A DNA stretch of 23,696 nucleotides. Source: an uncultured Bacteroidales bacterium (lineage in GTDB: Bacteria > Bacteroidota > Bacteroidia > Bacteroidales > Bacteroidaceae). Every line of letters begins with the position of its first letter. The first letter of the stretch is position 1. The position numbers and the translations under genes were made by a program. The notes beneath the pieces were generated by a model, which worked only from the letters and a program-made list of their open reading frames with translations, was not told the DNA's origin and searched no databases. The stretch covers positions 1 to 23,696 of the forward strand of contig CACXLY010000038.1 of the NCBI GenBank assembly GCA_902768605.1, written 5' to 3'. Below, piece by piece: positions 14,222-22,427 of this stretch.

Positions 14222-16891
14222 ATGAAACATCTTCTCTTAGCCGGCAGCCTGCTGATGGGCTGTGCACTTAGCCTGAATGCTCAGGTGGAAACGCCAACGA
14301 TGGGTTGGAGTTCGTGGAATACCTTCTTAGTCAACATCTCGGAAGACATCATCAAGGGTCAAGCCGATGCAATGGTCTCGCAAGGCCTGAAGGATGTTGG
14401 CTACCAATACATTAACATCGACGACGGCTTCCAGTATGGGCGCACGTCAGAAGGCAAGGTTCGCATCCATCCCCAGCGCTTCCCTCATGGGCTGAAGGTG
14501 GTGAGCGACTACATTCACTCCAAGGGCCTCAAGGCTGGCATCTACAGCGATGCAGGCGACTGCACTTGCGGCAGCATCAGCAATGGCGATACGAGGAATA
14601 CGAATGTGGGCTTCTACGGATACGAGCAGGTGGATGCCGACTTCTACTTTAAAGAGCTGGAGTTCGACTTCATCAAGGTCGATTACTGCGGCGGCAACCA
14701 TGCCGGCCTGAATGAGCAGGAACAATATACAGCCATCCATAATGCCATCCTGAACACGGGCAAGGATGTGCGCTATAACCTCTGCCGATGGGCCTTTCCC
14801 GGCACTTGGGCGCACGACGTCTCAACCTCTTGGCGAACAACGGGCGACATCTACGACGGCTGGGAATCCGTGAAAGGCATCATCGCCGAGAACCTCTACC
14901 TGTCAGCCTTCTGCTATGACGGCTGCTACAACGACATGGATATGTTGGAAGTAGGTCGCTCGATGTCGGAAGAAGAGGACAAGACGCACTTCGGAATGTG
15001 GTGTATCATGTCGAGCCCGCTGCTCATCGGCTGCAATATGGCGACCATCAAGGAGCGTCCGCTTGCCCTCCTGAAGAACGAGGAACTCATCGCTCTGAAC
15101 CAAGACCCGCTGGGACTGCAAGCATACGTCGTCCAACATGTCGGCGAGACCTATATCCTTGCCAAAGACATCCTTTCGCTTCATGGCAAGACAAGGGCTG
15201 TGGCGCTCTACAACCCTTCCGACAGGGAAGAAGAGATGTGCCTGAGCTTCAGCGAGGTTGACCTTGGCGGGCAGGTAATGGTGCGCGACCTCTTCGAGCA
15301 TCAGGACTTGGGGACGATGGAGGGAGGCATGTCGGTGGTTGTGCCGCCTCATGCAACCCGCATCTACAAGCTGGAAGCAGAGGAACGGCTCGACCGATAC
15401 ATCTACGAGGCAGAGACGGCCTACCTACATGACTATCAAGAGATATACAACCATCAGTCTGTCGGTTCGGCTATCCACGAAAAGAATTCAGCAGCAAACG
15501 GCGGCGCTTTCGTCAGCTGGCTGGGAGGAAAGCGAAGCAACTCGCTGCTGTGGAAGGATGTCTTTGTGGCAGAGGAAGGAGACTATACAGTCCGCTTTGC
15601 CGTTGCTTCGCAGGAAAGACGGCAGTTCAGCGTCGTCCTGAATGGAGAGGAGATGGGCAATGTGACAGCACAAACCACAAACTGGATTACCTTCAAGGAG
15701 TACAGCATGAAGCTTCACCTCAATGCCGGCTCAAACAGCATCGAGCTTTACAACCAAAGCAGTTGGATGCCGAACATCGACTACATGAGCATCGAGAAGG
15801 TGGGCGACAATACTGTGCTGACGCGTCGGCTGGAAGCAGTTGTAAGGCAGTTGGAGGTGATGTCGCACAACAGTCTGCTGCCCGAGAAGCTGAAGCAGAA
15901 CATCATTCGCCTGCTGGATAGGGCAACATCGGGAAGCCTTTCGGACACTCAGATAAAGTCGCTCCTCAACGAGACAAAAACCATACAGAACACCATCAAG
16001 GAGATTATGCCGCTCTGCGAGGAATTCCGCTACTGGAAGAATTGTGCCGACAAGAATGTGGAGGTAAGTTTGGAGTCAGAGCCCCTCGAAGCCTTCCTCT
16101 CGAAGATAAACAGGAGCGAAAGCACTTACGCCAAAGCTACTTCTCAGTCGGAAGTCAACAATGCCTTGACGACTCTGAAGAATGCCATAAACACTTACCT
16201 GAAAGCCGAAGGTGCCGTGCCTAAGCAGGGCGAGTACTTCGACATGACACTCTTCATCGCCAACTACGACTTCTCAACCAAAGAGGGTTGGGAGGGCGCT
16301 CCAACCTATCGCTCAGGCTGCGGCGAGGAGTACAACAAGTCCTTCGACCTCTATCAGACACTCTCGAACATGAAGCCAGGCGTCTATACCGTCAAGTGCA
16401 ATGCCTTCTTCCGTACTGGTGGCAACGATGGCGGAGCAGCCTACAGAGCTGGGACGGAGAACATTCAGGCCTACCTCTATGTGAACGACAAGAAGGTGAA
16501 GGTGAAGTCGCTCTATTCCGAGACTTGGCCGGATGCTTCGTCGTATGGCCCTGTGGACAATCAGAAAGGCTATCCGCACAGCATGAATGCAGCAGGCATT
16601 CGCTTTGCTGAGGGCTGCTATCAGAACGAGATAGAATATACTCAGGAGACGAAGTCGGAGCTGAGGTTCGGCTTGAAGTGCGATGTCTATAAGGGCGACC
16701 AGTGGTGCTGCTTCGACAACTTCGCGCTCTACTATCAGGCCCTACCCGACTTCTATGACGGGATAGAAGAAGTGCAAGGCTCACAGCCCGACAACAATGA
16801 TGCCTTCGACCTGAGCGGACGCAAAGTAGTGAAGGGCAAATCGCAGAAAGGAATCGTTATCCGAAACGGGAAGAAGCTGCTGAGCAAATAG
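14222..16891 (+). CDS. Multidomain GH27 alpha-galactosidase with carbohydrate-binding modules
   Basis: The 889-residue exported protein has a signal peptide (1 to about 20; 'LMGC' at 11-14 is a marginal lipobox). The GH27 barrel begins 'TPTMGWSSWNTF'; Asp154 in 'IKVDYCGG' is the nucleophile and Asp209 in 'WRTTGDIYDGW' the acid/base. After the C-terminal beta domain come a CBM6/35-like module (about 395-535, from 'YEAETAYL'), a helical linker domain (about 540-670) and a second lectin-like beta domain (about 675-845, from 'DMTLFIANYDF'). The C-terminal tail is 'DLSGRKVVKGK...IRNGKKLL', the short sorting-like tail common on Prevotella secreted enzymes. ATG 14222 starts the signal peptide. It forms an operon with GH97 and hydrolyses terminal alpha-galactose, for example on galactomannan or raffinose-type sugars. 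Confidence 0.92.
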   Translation: MKHLLLAGSLLMGCALSLNAQVETPTMGWSSWNTFLVNISEDIIKGQADAMVSQGLKDVGYQYINIDDGFQYGRTSEGKVRIHPQRFPHGLKVVSDYIHSKGLKAGIYSDAGDCTCGSISNGDTRNTNVGFYGYEQVDADFYFKELEFDFIKVDYCGGNHAGLNEQEQYTAIHNAILNTGKDVRYNLCRWAFPGTWAHDVSTSWRTTGDIYDGWESVKGIIAENLYLSAFCYDGCYNDMDMLEVGRSMSEEEDKTHFGMWCIMSSPLLIGCNMATIKERPLALLKNEELIALNQDPLGLQAYVVQHVGETYILAKDILSLHGKTRAVALYNPSDREEEMCLSFSEVDLGGQVMVRDLFEHQDLGTMEGGMSVVVPPHATRIYKLEAEERLDRYIYEAETAYLHDYQEIYNHQSVGSAIHEKNSAANGGAFVSWLGGKRSNSLLWKDVFVAEEGDYTVRFAVASQERRQFSVVLNGEEMGNVTAQTTNWITFKEYSMKLHLNAGSNSIELYNQSSWMPNIDYMSIEKVGDNTVLTRRLEAVVRQLEVMSHNSLLPEKLKQNIIRLLDRATSGSLSDTQIKSLLNETKTIQNTIKEIMPLCEEFRYWKNCADKNVEVSLESEPLEAFLSKINRSESTYAKATSQSEVNNALTTLKNAINTYLKAEGAVPKQGEYFDMTLFIANYDFSTKEGWEGAPTYRSGCGEEYNKSFDLYQTLSNMKPGVYTVKCNAFFRTGGNDGGAAYRAGTENIQAYLYVNDKKVKVKSLYSETWPDASSYGPVDNQKGYPHSMNAAGIRFAEGCYQNEIEYTQETKSELRFGLKCDVYKGDQWCCFDNFALYYQALPDFYDGIEEVQGSQPDNNDAFDLSGRKVVKGKSQKGIVIRNGKKLLSK

Positions 16892-16892
16892 G

Positions 16893-17651
16893 CTACAGCG
16901 GCGCTTCTCCCTCGGTATAGCTCTCTAAATAAAGCTGTTCGCCGTCATAGACGACATAGGTGAACTGCGTAATCCAGTCGCCGAGGACGAGGATGCGCGT
17001 CTGATGGCTGAGAGCGAGGTCAAGCTCGATGTGCCTGTGTCCGAAGATGAAGTAATCGACTTCGGGATGCTCCTTCAGATACTTCTTGGCAAAGATGATG
17101 AGCGGCTCCTTGTCCTCTCCCTGATAAGGTGGTTCTTCGTCGTGCTTCATGCGGCTGTGCTTTGCCCAGTTCAGGCCGAAAGGAATGCCAAAGGCCGGAT
17201 GCAGCCAGCGAAAAGCCCATTGGCAAAGTTTGTTGTGGAAGATGCTTCGAATGAACTTGAACTTCCAGTCCCTGTCGCCAAGTCCGTCGCCATGAGCGAG
17301 ATAGAATGTCTGGTCGCCAATCTCGATGGTAAGGGCATTGTGATGAAGAATCATGCCGCACTCCTTCTCCAGGTAGTCGAGGCACCAAATGTCGTGATTG
17401 CCTGTAAAGTAGTGCACCTCGATGCCCATATCCGTCAGTTCGCTTATCTTGCCAAGGAAACGCGTAAAGCCCTTAGGCACTACGGTCTGATACTCGAACC
17501 AGAAGTCGAACATGTCGCCAAGCATGTAGATGGCGCCAGCCTTGTCCTTTATCTCATCGAGGAAACGCACCAATCGTCTTTCCTGCTGACGGCGATGCTT
17601 GAGTGCAAGACAACCCAAATGGGCATCACTTATAAAATAAACGTTCTTCAT
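16893..17651 (-). CDS. lpxH: UDP-2,3-diacylglucosamine pyrophosphatase (LpxH)
   Basis: This 252-residue metallophosphoesterase has all calcineurin-type motifs: 'DAH' (9-11), 'GDMFDFW' (45-51), 'GNHD' (84-87), 'HGDGLGDRDW' and 'FGHRHIEL'. The GDxFDxW form is typical of LpxH, which cleaves UDP-2,3-diacylglucosamine to lipid X in lipid A synthesis on the inner membrane surface. Paralogous phosphoesterases of Bacteroidetes with unknown substrates remain an alternative. Its stop lies one base from the convergent GH27 stop. Upstream is a purine-rich 16-17-bp repeat, and no promoter is visible in the 100-bp gap. Confidence 0.88.
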   Translation of the reverse strand: MKNVYFISDAHLGCLALKHRRQQERRLVRFLDEIKDKAGAIYMLGDMFDFWFEYQTVVPKGFTRFLGKISELTDMGIEVHYFTGNHDIWCLDYLEKECGMILHHNALTIEIGDQTFYLAHGDGLGDRDWKFKFIRSIFHNKLCQWAFRWLHPAFGIPFGLNWAKHSRMKHDEEPPYQGEDKEPLIIFAKKYLKEHPEVDYFIFGHRHIELDLALSHQTRILVLGDWITQFTYVVYDGEQLYLESYTEGEAPL

Positions 17652-17672
17652 CTCTCAACTTTTTAGTTTTTC

Positions 17673-17747
17673 ACCTTTTCCCCTTTTTTACCTTTTCCCT
17701 TTTTTACCTTTTCCCTTTTTTACCTTTTCCCTTTTTCACCTTTTCAA
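17673..17747. repeat. 16-17-bp tandem repeat in the lpxH leader
   Basis: The word ACCTTTTCCC or a close variant begins at 17673, 17690, 17706, 17722 and 17738, spaced 17, 16, 16 and 16 bp, with runs of T between. On the - strand this gives a purine-rich (AAAAGGGAAAAGGT) leader directly ahead of the lpxH ATG. Confidence 0.85.
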
Positions 17748-17751
17748 CTTT

Positions 17752-18072
17752 TCACAAGAATCCCAGTTCCATCTTAGCTTCTTCGCTCATCATGTCCTTG
17801 TCCCATTTAGGTTCGAAGACGAGGTTGACATCGACTTTCTCGAGGCCTGTTATCGTCTCGAGCTTCTGCCGCACATCCTCGACGATGAAGTCTGCAGCAG
17901 GGCAGTTGGGTGCTGTGAGCGTCATATCGACACTAAGCACGGTATTCCCCTCGCTAAGCTCAATGCGATAGATGAGTCCGAGGTCGTATATGTTGACGGG
18001 TATCTCAGGGTCGAAGACGGTCTTGAGCACTTCGATGACCCGTTCCTGCATTTCAAGTTCAGAGTTTTCCAT
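17752..18072 (-). CDS. DUF59/MIP18-family protein (SufT/PaaD-like iron-sulfur assembly factor)
   Basis: The 106-residue cytoplasmic protein is a single DUF59 domain. It shows 'VFDPEIPVNIYDLGLIY' (19-35), the family hallmark 'DPEIPVNI', and 'LTAPNCPAADF' (52-62) with the conserved Cys57. Relatives (SufT, the MIP18 domain of Mrp) help mature iron-sulfur proteins; phenylacetate-type PaaD is unlikely without other paa genes. The ATG at 18072 lies inside the end of radC (14-bp overlap), so the two are probably translationally coupled. A longer open frame upstream overlaps radC out of frame and is rejected. Confidence 0.9.
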   Translation of the reverse strand: MENSELEMQERVIEVLKTVFDPEIPVNIYDLGLIYRIELSEGNTVLSVDMTLTAPNCPAADFIVEDVRQKLETITGLEKVDVNLVFEPKWDKDMMSEEAKMELGFL

Positions 18073-18739
18073 TTTCCTGATAGCTATAGTAATCGTTTCC
18101 TGCAAAGATGACATGGTCCACGAAACGGATGCCGACTGCCCTGCAGGCTTCATCGGCTTTCTTGGTGAGGTTGTCGTCGTCGCGACTTGGTTGGGTTCGT
18201 CCGCTTGGATGATTGTGGCAGAGCACCACGGCAACTGCTTGTCCAAGGATGGCATGGCGAAGCAGGCAACGCACATCCACCGAAGTACTGGCAATGCCGC
18301 CTCTGCTGAGCAGGACTGAACCTTTGACGCCCATCCCCTGGTCGAGCAGGAGCAGATGGCACTCCTCCACATCCAGGTCCTGCATCTTTGGCCTGAAGTA
18401 GTCGACTGCATCCGACGAATCCTTGATGCGCAACCGCTTTGGCAGCCCTTCCTTGAGGCGCTGGTTGGCAAGTTGGCAAGCTGCGATGATGGTGACGGCC
18501 TTCGCCTCCCCTATTCCATCATATCGCGTCAGCTCCTGAACGGAAGCCTTTCCCAGAGACATCAGGCTGTCGCCATAGTCGGCAAGGACTGTTCGCATGA
18601 TATCGACTGCCGACTTGCCAGGCGTGCCACTACCGATAAGGATAGCCAGCAGTTCAGCTTTGCTCAATGTGTCTGCGCCATTGGCAAGCAACCGTTCACG
18701 AGGTCGGTCTTCAGGAGCCCAGTTCTTTATCGTTTGCAT
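18059..18739 (-). CDS. radC: RadC-family JAMM/MPN+ domain protein
   Basis: The 226-residue protein has the complete RadC layout: 'RERLLANGADTLSKAELLAILIGSG' like N-terminus, a helix-hairpin-helix ('YDGIGEAKAV', about 73-82) and the JAMM metal site 'CHNHPSGRTQPSRDD' with a distal Asp-Asp. The family was named for DNA repair but its true role is unresolved; the JAMM site suggests a metalloprotease- or nuclease-like function. It overlaps the DUF59 gene by 14 bp. No -7 box lies in the 96-bp gap upstream, which carries 7-bp repeats, so transcription from further upstream is likely. Confidence 0.95.
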   Translation of the reverse strand: MQTIKNWAPEDRPRERLLANGADTLSKAELLAILIGSGTPGKSAVDIMRTVLADYGDSLMSLGKASVQELTRYDGIGEAKAVTIIAACQLANQRLKEGLPKRLRIKDSSDAVDYFRPKMQDLDVEECHLLLLDQGMGVKGSVLLSRGGIASTSVDVRCLLRHAILGQAVAVVLCHNHPSGRTQPSRDDDNLTKKADEACRAVGIRFVDHVIFAGNDYYSYQENGKL

Positions 18740-18746
18740 CTCGCAT

Positions 18747-18825
18747 TTACAATTTTAAATTCTTAATTCTTAATTCTTAATTCATATTTCTGATGTCCGT
18801 TGTCCGTTGTCAATAGTCTGTTGTC
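18747..18825. repeat. 7-bp tandem repeats between radC and the GT2 gene
   Basis: ATTCTTA occurs three times in tandem followed by ATTCATA (about 18,756-18,787). Next come TGTCCGT, TGTCCGT, TGTCAAT, AGTCTGT and TGTC (about 18,794-18,825), also in 7-bp steps. The gap holds no promoter or terminator that I can recognise. Confidence 0.75.
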
Positions 18826-18835
18826 TTTTTTTTAT

Positions 18836-19927
18836 TTATTTATAGAAGTTATCTTTAAACGCTTGCAGTTCCTCGTTTCTGCCGCATATGCACCTCAGCC
18901 ACCAAGCTCGAAGGAAGCCTGTCCCGTAGCCGATGAGCTGGATGAAACTTGCCCAAATGGAGAGGAGGCCTATCCGGGTGCTTTTGTTTCGTATGGAGCT
19001 GTCGATGAAGACTATCAGCGAGAAGAACAGAAGAGGAAGTAAAGCAAGGAGCATTATTGCTGCGCCCAGGAAAGCGACGACGAGTCCCATGTTACAGCCT
19101 GTGCCACCGAAAAAGCCAGTATAAAGCCCGATGCCTGCAAAGAACAGTCCAACGAGGAAAAGCAACAGGCAAAGGAACGTTCCAATCGTAAAGACAGCTG
19201 GCAGGAGATGCACGAGCTTCAGACTGCCCGGATGCCGCTTCATCAGATTGATGCGGGCAATGCCGCTGTTGTGAACCTGCTTGAAGAACTTCTTGAAGTC
19301 TGTGCGTCGCTTGTGCCATACCCAAGCATCAGGGAAAAGGCGGCAGCTTGCTCCGCTCTTGTAGATGCGCAGGCTCAGGTCGATATCTTCGCCGAAACGC
19401 ATCGAAGAGAAGCCGCCCAACTGACGGTAGAGGCTGCGACGAATGCCCAGATTGAAGGAGCGCGGATAGAACTTCCCGTCCATCTGCTTCTTGCCTCCGC
19501 GAATGCCGCCGGTGGTGAGGAAGGAAGTCATGCTGTAGCTGATGGCTTTCTGGACTGGCGTGAACCCTTCGTGAGCTTTGTCGGGCCCGCCCCAGGCATC
19601 GCATTCCTTCCTGTTCAGCTCAGCTTCAACCTCTTTCAGGAAGCCCGGAGGCAGCACGCAGTCGCTGTCGAGGAAGATGAGGAAGTCGCCCTGGCTGTGT
19701 TCTGCGCCATAGTTGCGCGTCTGCCCGGGCCCGCTGTTCTCCTTCGTATAATAGCGGAGCTGTAGCTTGCCGGCATACTTATGGACTATGGCTTCGCAAG
19801 GCTGGCTCGAACCATCCTCCACAATGATGACCTCCATATCCTTATATGTCTGCATTATAAGGCTTTGGAGCAGCTCATCGACCTCATCGGGACGATTATA
19901 TACGGGAACTATGATGGAGTATTTCAA
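18836..19927 (-). CDS. Membrane-anchored family 2 glycosyltransferase
   Basis: The 363-residue protein has an N-terminal GT-A domain: 'SIIVPVYNRP' (4-13), 'VEDGSS' (36-41), 'NSGPGQTRNYG' (64-74) and the metal-binding 'DSD' (87-89). 'FGEDIDLSLRIYKSG' holds the ED motif. Residues about 235-345 contain three or four hydrophobic segments, so it sits in the inner membrane with the catalytic domain on the cytoplasmic side. GT2 members of this kind add sugars to lipid-linked or cell-envelope glycans; the acceptor is unknown. It lies between an RsmI-like gene and radC, with no promoter seen in the 88-bp upstream gap. Confidence 0.92.
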   Translation of the reverse strand: MKYSIIVPVYNRPDEVDELLQSLIMQTYKDMEVIIVEDGSSQPCEAIVHKYAGKLQLRYYTKENSGPGQTRNYGAEHSQGDFLIFLDSDCVLPPGFLKEVEAELNRKECDAWGGPDKAHEGFTPVQKAISYSMTSFLTTGGIRGGKKQMDGKFYPRSFNLGIRRSLYRQLGGFSSMRFGEDIDLSLRIYKSGASCRLFPDAWVWHKRRTDFKKFFKQVHNSGIARINLMKRHPGSLKLVHLLPAVFTIGTFLCLLLFLVGLFFAGIGLYTGFFGGTGCNMGLVVAFLGAAIMLLALLPLLFFSLIVFIDSSIRNKSTRIGLLSIWASFIQLIGYGTGFLRAWWLRCICGRNEELQAFKDNFYK

Positions 19928-19928
19928 A

Positions 19929-20008
19929 ACAATTAAGAATTAAGAAATAAAAATTAAGAATTTACTACCGCGCCTAATTATGAATTAAGAATTAAGAATT
20001 ATGAATTA
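19929..20008. repeat. 7-bp AT-rich repeats upstream of the GT2 gene
   Basis: GAATTAA/GAATTAT words repeat in 7-bp steps in two blocks (about 19,930-19,962 and 19,980-20,008) around a short GC-rich centre (CTACCGCGCC). This is the same word, inverted, as in the radC-GT2 gap. Confidence 0.7.
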
Positions 20009-20015
20009 CATAGTA

Positions 20016-20723
20016 TTACTTATTTATCAGGAAGATGGCAGGTATCTTGCTTAGGTCGGGCAGCTTTGTGTTCTTCCATTCGGAGATGCGAAGGGTGCGG
20101 ATGTATTCGTCTTGAGTTGTGATGCCGGCTGCGATGCAGAGGCGCGTCTGAGGTCGGAGGGCTGCGAGGAGTGCTTGAAACATCTTCTCGTTTCTGTAGG
20201 GAGTCTCGATGAAGAGTTGTGTCTGCCCCTCGGTCCAAGCTCTCGTCTCCAGCATCTTGAGCTTCTTTGCCCTGTCAGTTGTATCAACAGGCAGATAGCC
20301 ATTGAAGGCAAAGCTTTGCCCGCCAAGTCCGCTGCTCATCACGGCCATTATCATGCTGTTGGGCCCCACCAGGGGAATGACTCGCAGGCCTTCTCTCTGG
20401 GCGATGCCGACGATGTCAGCACCCGGATCGGCAACGGCAGGACAGCCTGCTTCGCTGATGACGCCGACTGGTTTGCCTTCCCGCAGAGGCTGCAGATACT
20501 GGCTGAATGCCCTTTCATCCGAGTGCTTGCCCATCTCGAAGAAGGTGGTGTCGTCGATGGGAAACGTCCTGTCAGTCTGCCGCAGGAAGCGACGGGCAGA
20601 GCGGATGTTCTCGACGATGAAGTGACGGATGCCCATGATGACCTCATGGTTGTAGGATGGCAGGACTTGCTCGATGGAAGTCTCGCCAAGAGTCACAGGA
20701 ATGAGGTACAGGGCTGCGGACAT
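20016..20723 (-). CDS. RsmI-like SAM-dependent methyltransferase (tetrapyrrole methylase fold)
   Basis: The 235-residue protein begins 'LYLIPVTLGE' and carries the family motif 'GVISEAGCPAVADPGADIV' (87-105), followed by 'PLVGPNSMIMAVMSSGL' and 'ETPYRNEKMFQ', all typical of RsmI-related methylases. RsmI methylates the 2'-OH of C1402 in 16S rRNA. This protein differs from textbook RsmI ('GTPLGNLxD' N-terminus, about 280 residues) and looks like a shorter paralogue seen in Bacteroidetes, so its substrate is uncertain. It starts 15 nt after hisS and is surely in its operon. Confidence 0.88.
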   Translation of the reverse strand: MSAALYLIPVTLGETSIEQVLPSYNHEVIMGIRHFIVENIRSARRFLRQTDRTFPIDDTTFFEMGKHSDERAFSQYLQPLREGKPVGVISEAGCPAVADPGADIVGIAQREGLRVIPLVGPNSMIMAVMSSGLGGQSFAFNGYLPVDTTDRAKKLKMLETRAWTEGQTQLFIETPYRNEKMFQALLAALRPQTRLCIAAGITTQDEYIRTLRISEWKNTKLPDLSKIPAIFLINK

Positions 20724-20738
20724 CTCAGCAATTAAAAG

Positions 20739-22139
20739 TTAAAAGTTAGAATTGACAGATGCTTCGATGTCGTCTGGCGAAAGGAGTTGCTGTTCGCCTG
20801 TTGTCATGTTCTTGAGCATCACCTTTCCAGCCTGCATTTCCGTTTCGCCGGTCATGGCGACGAAGGGAATAGCTTTCTGATTGGCATACTGCATCTGCTT
20901 CTTCATCTTGCTGGCATCGGGATAGATTTCGCATCGGATGCCTTGTCCGCGGAGCTTTGCGATGATGGGCAGGCAGTAGGCGGTCTCCTTCTCGCCGAAG
21001 TTGATGAAGAGCACCTGCGTGGCTGTGGTGACAGCTTCGGGATAGAGGTCGAGCTGGTTCAGGACATCGTAGATGCGGTCTGCGCCAAAGCTAATCCCCA
21101 CTCCACTCAAGCCTGGCATGCCGAAGATGCCTGTCAGGTTGTCGTAGCGGCCACCGCCGGTGATGCTACCAATCTCGACATCGAGGGCCTTCACCTCAAA
21201 GATGCCGCCGGTATAGTAGTTGAGGCCGCGGGCAAGGGTGAGGTCGAGCTGGAGCATGCTTTTCAGAGAACTCAGAGTATTCGGAGTACTCTGATTATTC
21301 AGACTATTCAGAGTCCTCAGCACATACTCCACTTCGTCGAGGCCTTTCTGCCCTATTTCGCTGCCCTGCAGCACATTGCGCATGGTCTGAATCTTCTCCT
21401 CGTTTGTGCCGCTGAGGTTGATGATGGGCTGCAGCTTCTGAATGGCTTCCTCGCTGATGCCGTCCTCGCGAAGCTCTTCGTTCACGGCGTCGAGCCCTAT
21501 CTTGTCGAGCTTGTCGATGGCAACGGTGATGTCCACTATCTTGTCGGCCTCGCCTATCATTTCAGCTATGCCTGAGAGGATTTTGCGGTTGTTTATCTTG
21601 ATGCAGACGCGGATGCCGAACCTGCGGAACACCTCGTCGATGATTTGCATCAGCTCCACCTCGCAGAGCAGGGAGTCGCTGCCCACCACGTCGGCATCGC
21701 ACTGATAAAACTCGCGGTAACGCCCTTTCTGAGGTCTGTCGGCTCGCCAGACAGGCTGTATCTGATAGCGACGGAAGGGCAAGGTGAGCTCCTCTCTATG
21801 CTGCACGACATATCGTGCGAATGGCACGGTGAGGTCGTATCTGAGGCCTTTCTCGCAAAGCTGGGCAGCGAGGTGTCCTGTAGCGCCGGAGGCAAGGTCG
21901 TCGGTTGAGATGCCGCGCAGGAAATCGCCGCTGTTGAGTATCTTGAAGAGCAGTTTGTCGCCCTCCTCGCCGTACTTGCCCATCAGGGTGGAGAGGTTCT
22001 CCATCGCAGGCGTTTCTATCTGCTCGAAGCCATAGAGGGAATAGACCTCGCGGATGGTGTTGAAGATGTAGTTGCGGCGCGCCATTTCCTGCGGTCCGAA
22101 GTCGCGCGTCCCTTTGGGTATGCTTGGTTTCTGTGCCAT
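20739..22139 (-). CDS. hisS: Histidyl-tRNA synthetase
   Basis: This 466-residue class II aminoacyl-tRNA synthetase charges tRNA-His. It shows 'PKGTRDF' at the start, motif 2 around '[29 protein letters not shown]', the histidine-specific '[10 protein letters not shown]', and motif 3 within '[12 protein letters not shown]'. The C-terminal domain ('[10 protein letters not shown]...') is the anticodon-binding domain. It is about ten residues longer than I would expect, owing to a low-complexity stretch, residues 276-293, encoded by a 9-bp tandem repeat just before the histidine motif. A strong promoter lies 39 nt upstream, and the RsmI-like gene follows after 15 nt. Confidence 0.97.
   Translation of the reverse strand: MAQKPSIPKGTRDFGPQEMARRNYIFNTIREVYSLYGFEQIETPAMENLSTLMGKYGEEGDKLLFKILNSGDFLRGISTDDLASGATGHLAAQLCEKGLRYDLTVPFARYVVQHREELTLPFRRYQIQPVWRADRPQKGRYREFYQCDADVVGSDSLLCEVELMQIIDEVFRRFGIRVCIKINNRKILSGIAEMIGEADKIVDITVAIDKLDKIGLDAVNEELREDGISEEAIQKLQPIINLSGTNEEKIQTMRNVLQGSEIGQKGLDEVEYVLRTLNSLNNQSTPNTLSSLKSMLQLDLTLARGLNYYTGGIFEVKALDVEIGSITGGGRYDNLTGIFGMPGLSGVGISFGADRIYDVLNQLDLYPEAVTTATQVLFINFGEKETAYCLPIIAKLRGQGIRCEIYPDASKMKKQMQYANQKAIPFVAMTGETEMQAGKVMLKNMTTGEQQLLSPDDIEASVNSNF
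21261..21320 (-). repeat. In-frame 9-bp tandem repeat inside hisS
   Basis: On the - strand, CTCTGAATA, GTCTGAATA, ATCAGAGTA, CTCCGAATA, CTCTGAGTT and CTCTGAAAA follow each other in 9-bp steps. They encode [18 protein letters not shown] (residues 276-293). The word also contains partly palindromic blocks (GAGTACTC-like). Confidence 0.85.
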
Positions 22140-22177
22140 AATATCCTTTTTTTACGATTTCGTCATTTTTACGGGCA

Positions 22178-22208
22178 CAAAGATATAACATTTTATTCAA
22201 TTTTCAAA
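22178..22208 (-). promoter_or_regulatory. Promoter of hisS and probably the whole - strand operon
   Basis: On the - strand, TTTG (22208-22205) and TATCTTTG (22185-22178) are separated by 19 nt, a full consensus promoter. The ATG is 38 nt beyond the -7 box. No comparable element was seen ahead of the next five genes. Confidence 0.8.
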
Positions 22209-22264
22209 AGAAAGGGCAAAAAAGAATGAAAAGATGGGTGATGAAAAAGAGAGTCCCCATCGCT

Positions 22265-22396
22265 TTATAGAGGAGACTGTCTCTCTTGAAAACGCTTGTT
22301 GCGGTTGTTACGGTTTGCCCAGCTCTTGCCTGTTGTGGAAGAAGTGCCTTCATGTAATTCTCCGACTAATTGGACTTTGATATTTTCTACTTTCAT
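22265..22396 (-). pseudogene. Truncated small gene resembling DUF3127-type proteins
   Basis: An ATG at 22396 opens a 43-codon frame. The first 29 residues contain 'VQLVGELHEGTSSTTGKSW', which resembles the N-terminus of DUF3127 proteins (pattern EG-T-S-x-x-TG-x-x-W), small Bacteroidetes proteins about 100 or more residues long. After 'WANRN' the frame runs into a CGCAACAAC-type 9-bp repeat and a 44-bp inverted-repeat copy, then stops. I read it as a gene cut short at the repeat. It could be an intact micro-protein; the family link rests on a short motif from memory. Confidence 0.4.
22271..22314. repeat. Left copy of a 44-bp inverted repeat
   Basis: This 44-bp stretch, containing GCTTGTTGCGGTTGTT, matches the reverse complement of 22982-23025 at 38 of 44 positions. 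The copies are 667 bp apart. Confidence 0.8.
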
Positions 22397-22427
22397 TTTT
22401 GTGTAGGTTTTAGGTTTGAAACTTGAT

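Noticed and set aside
14222..14281. GH27 as a lipoprotein (LMGC)
   Set aside because: Met at the position before Gly is unusual for a lipobox and a normal signal-peptidase site (LNA-Q) follows; kept only as a possibility.
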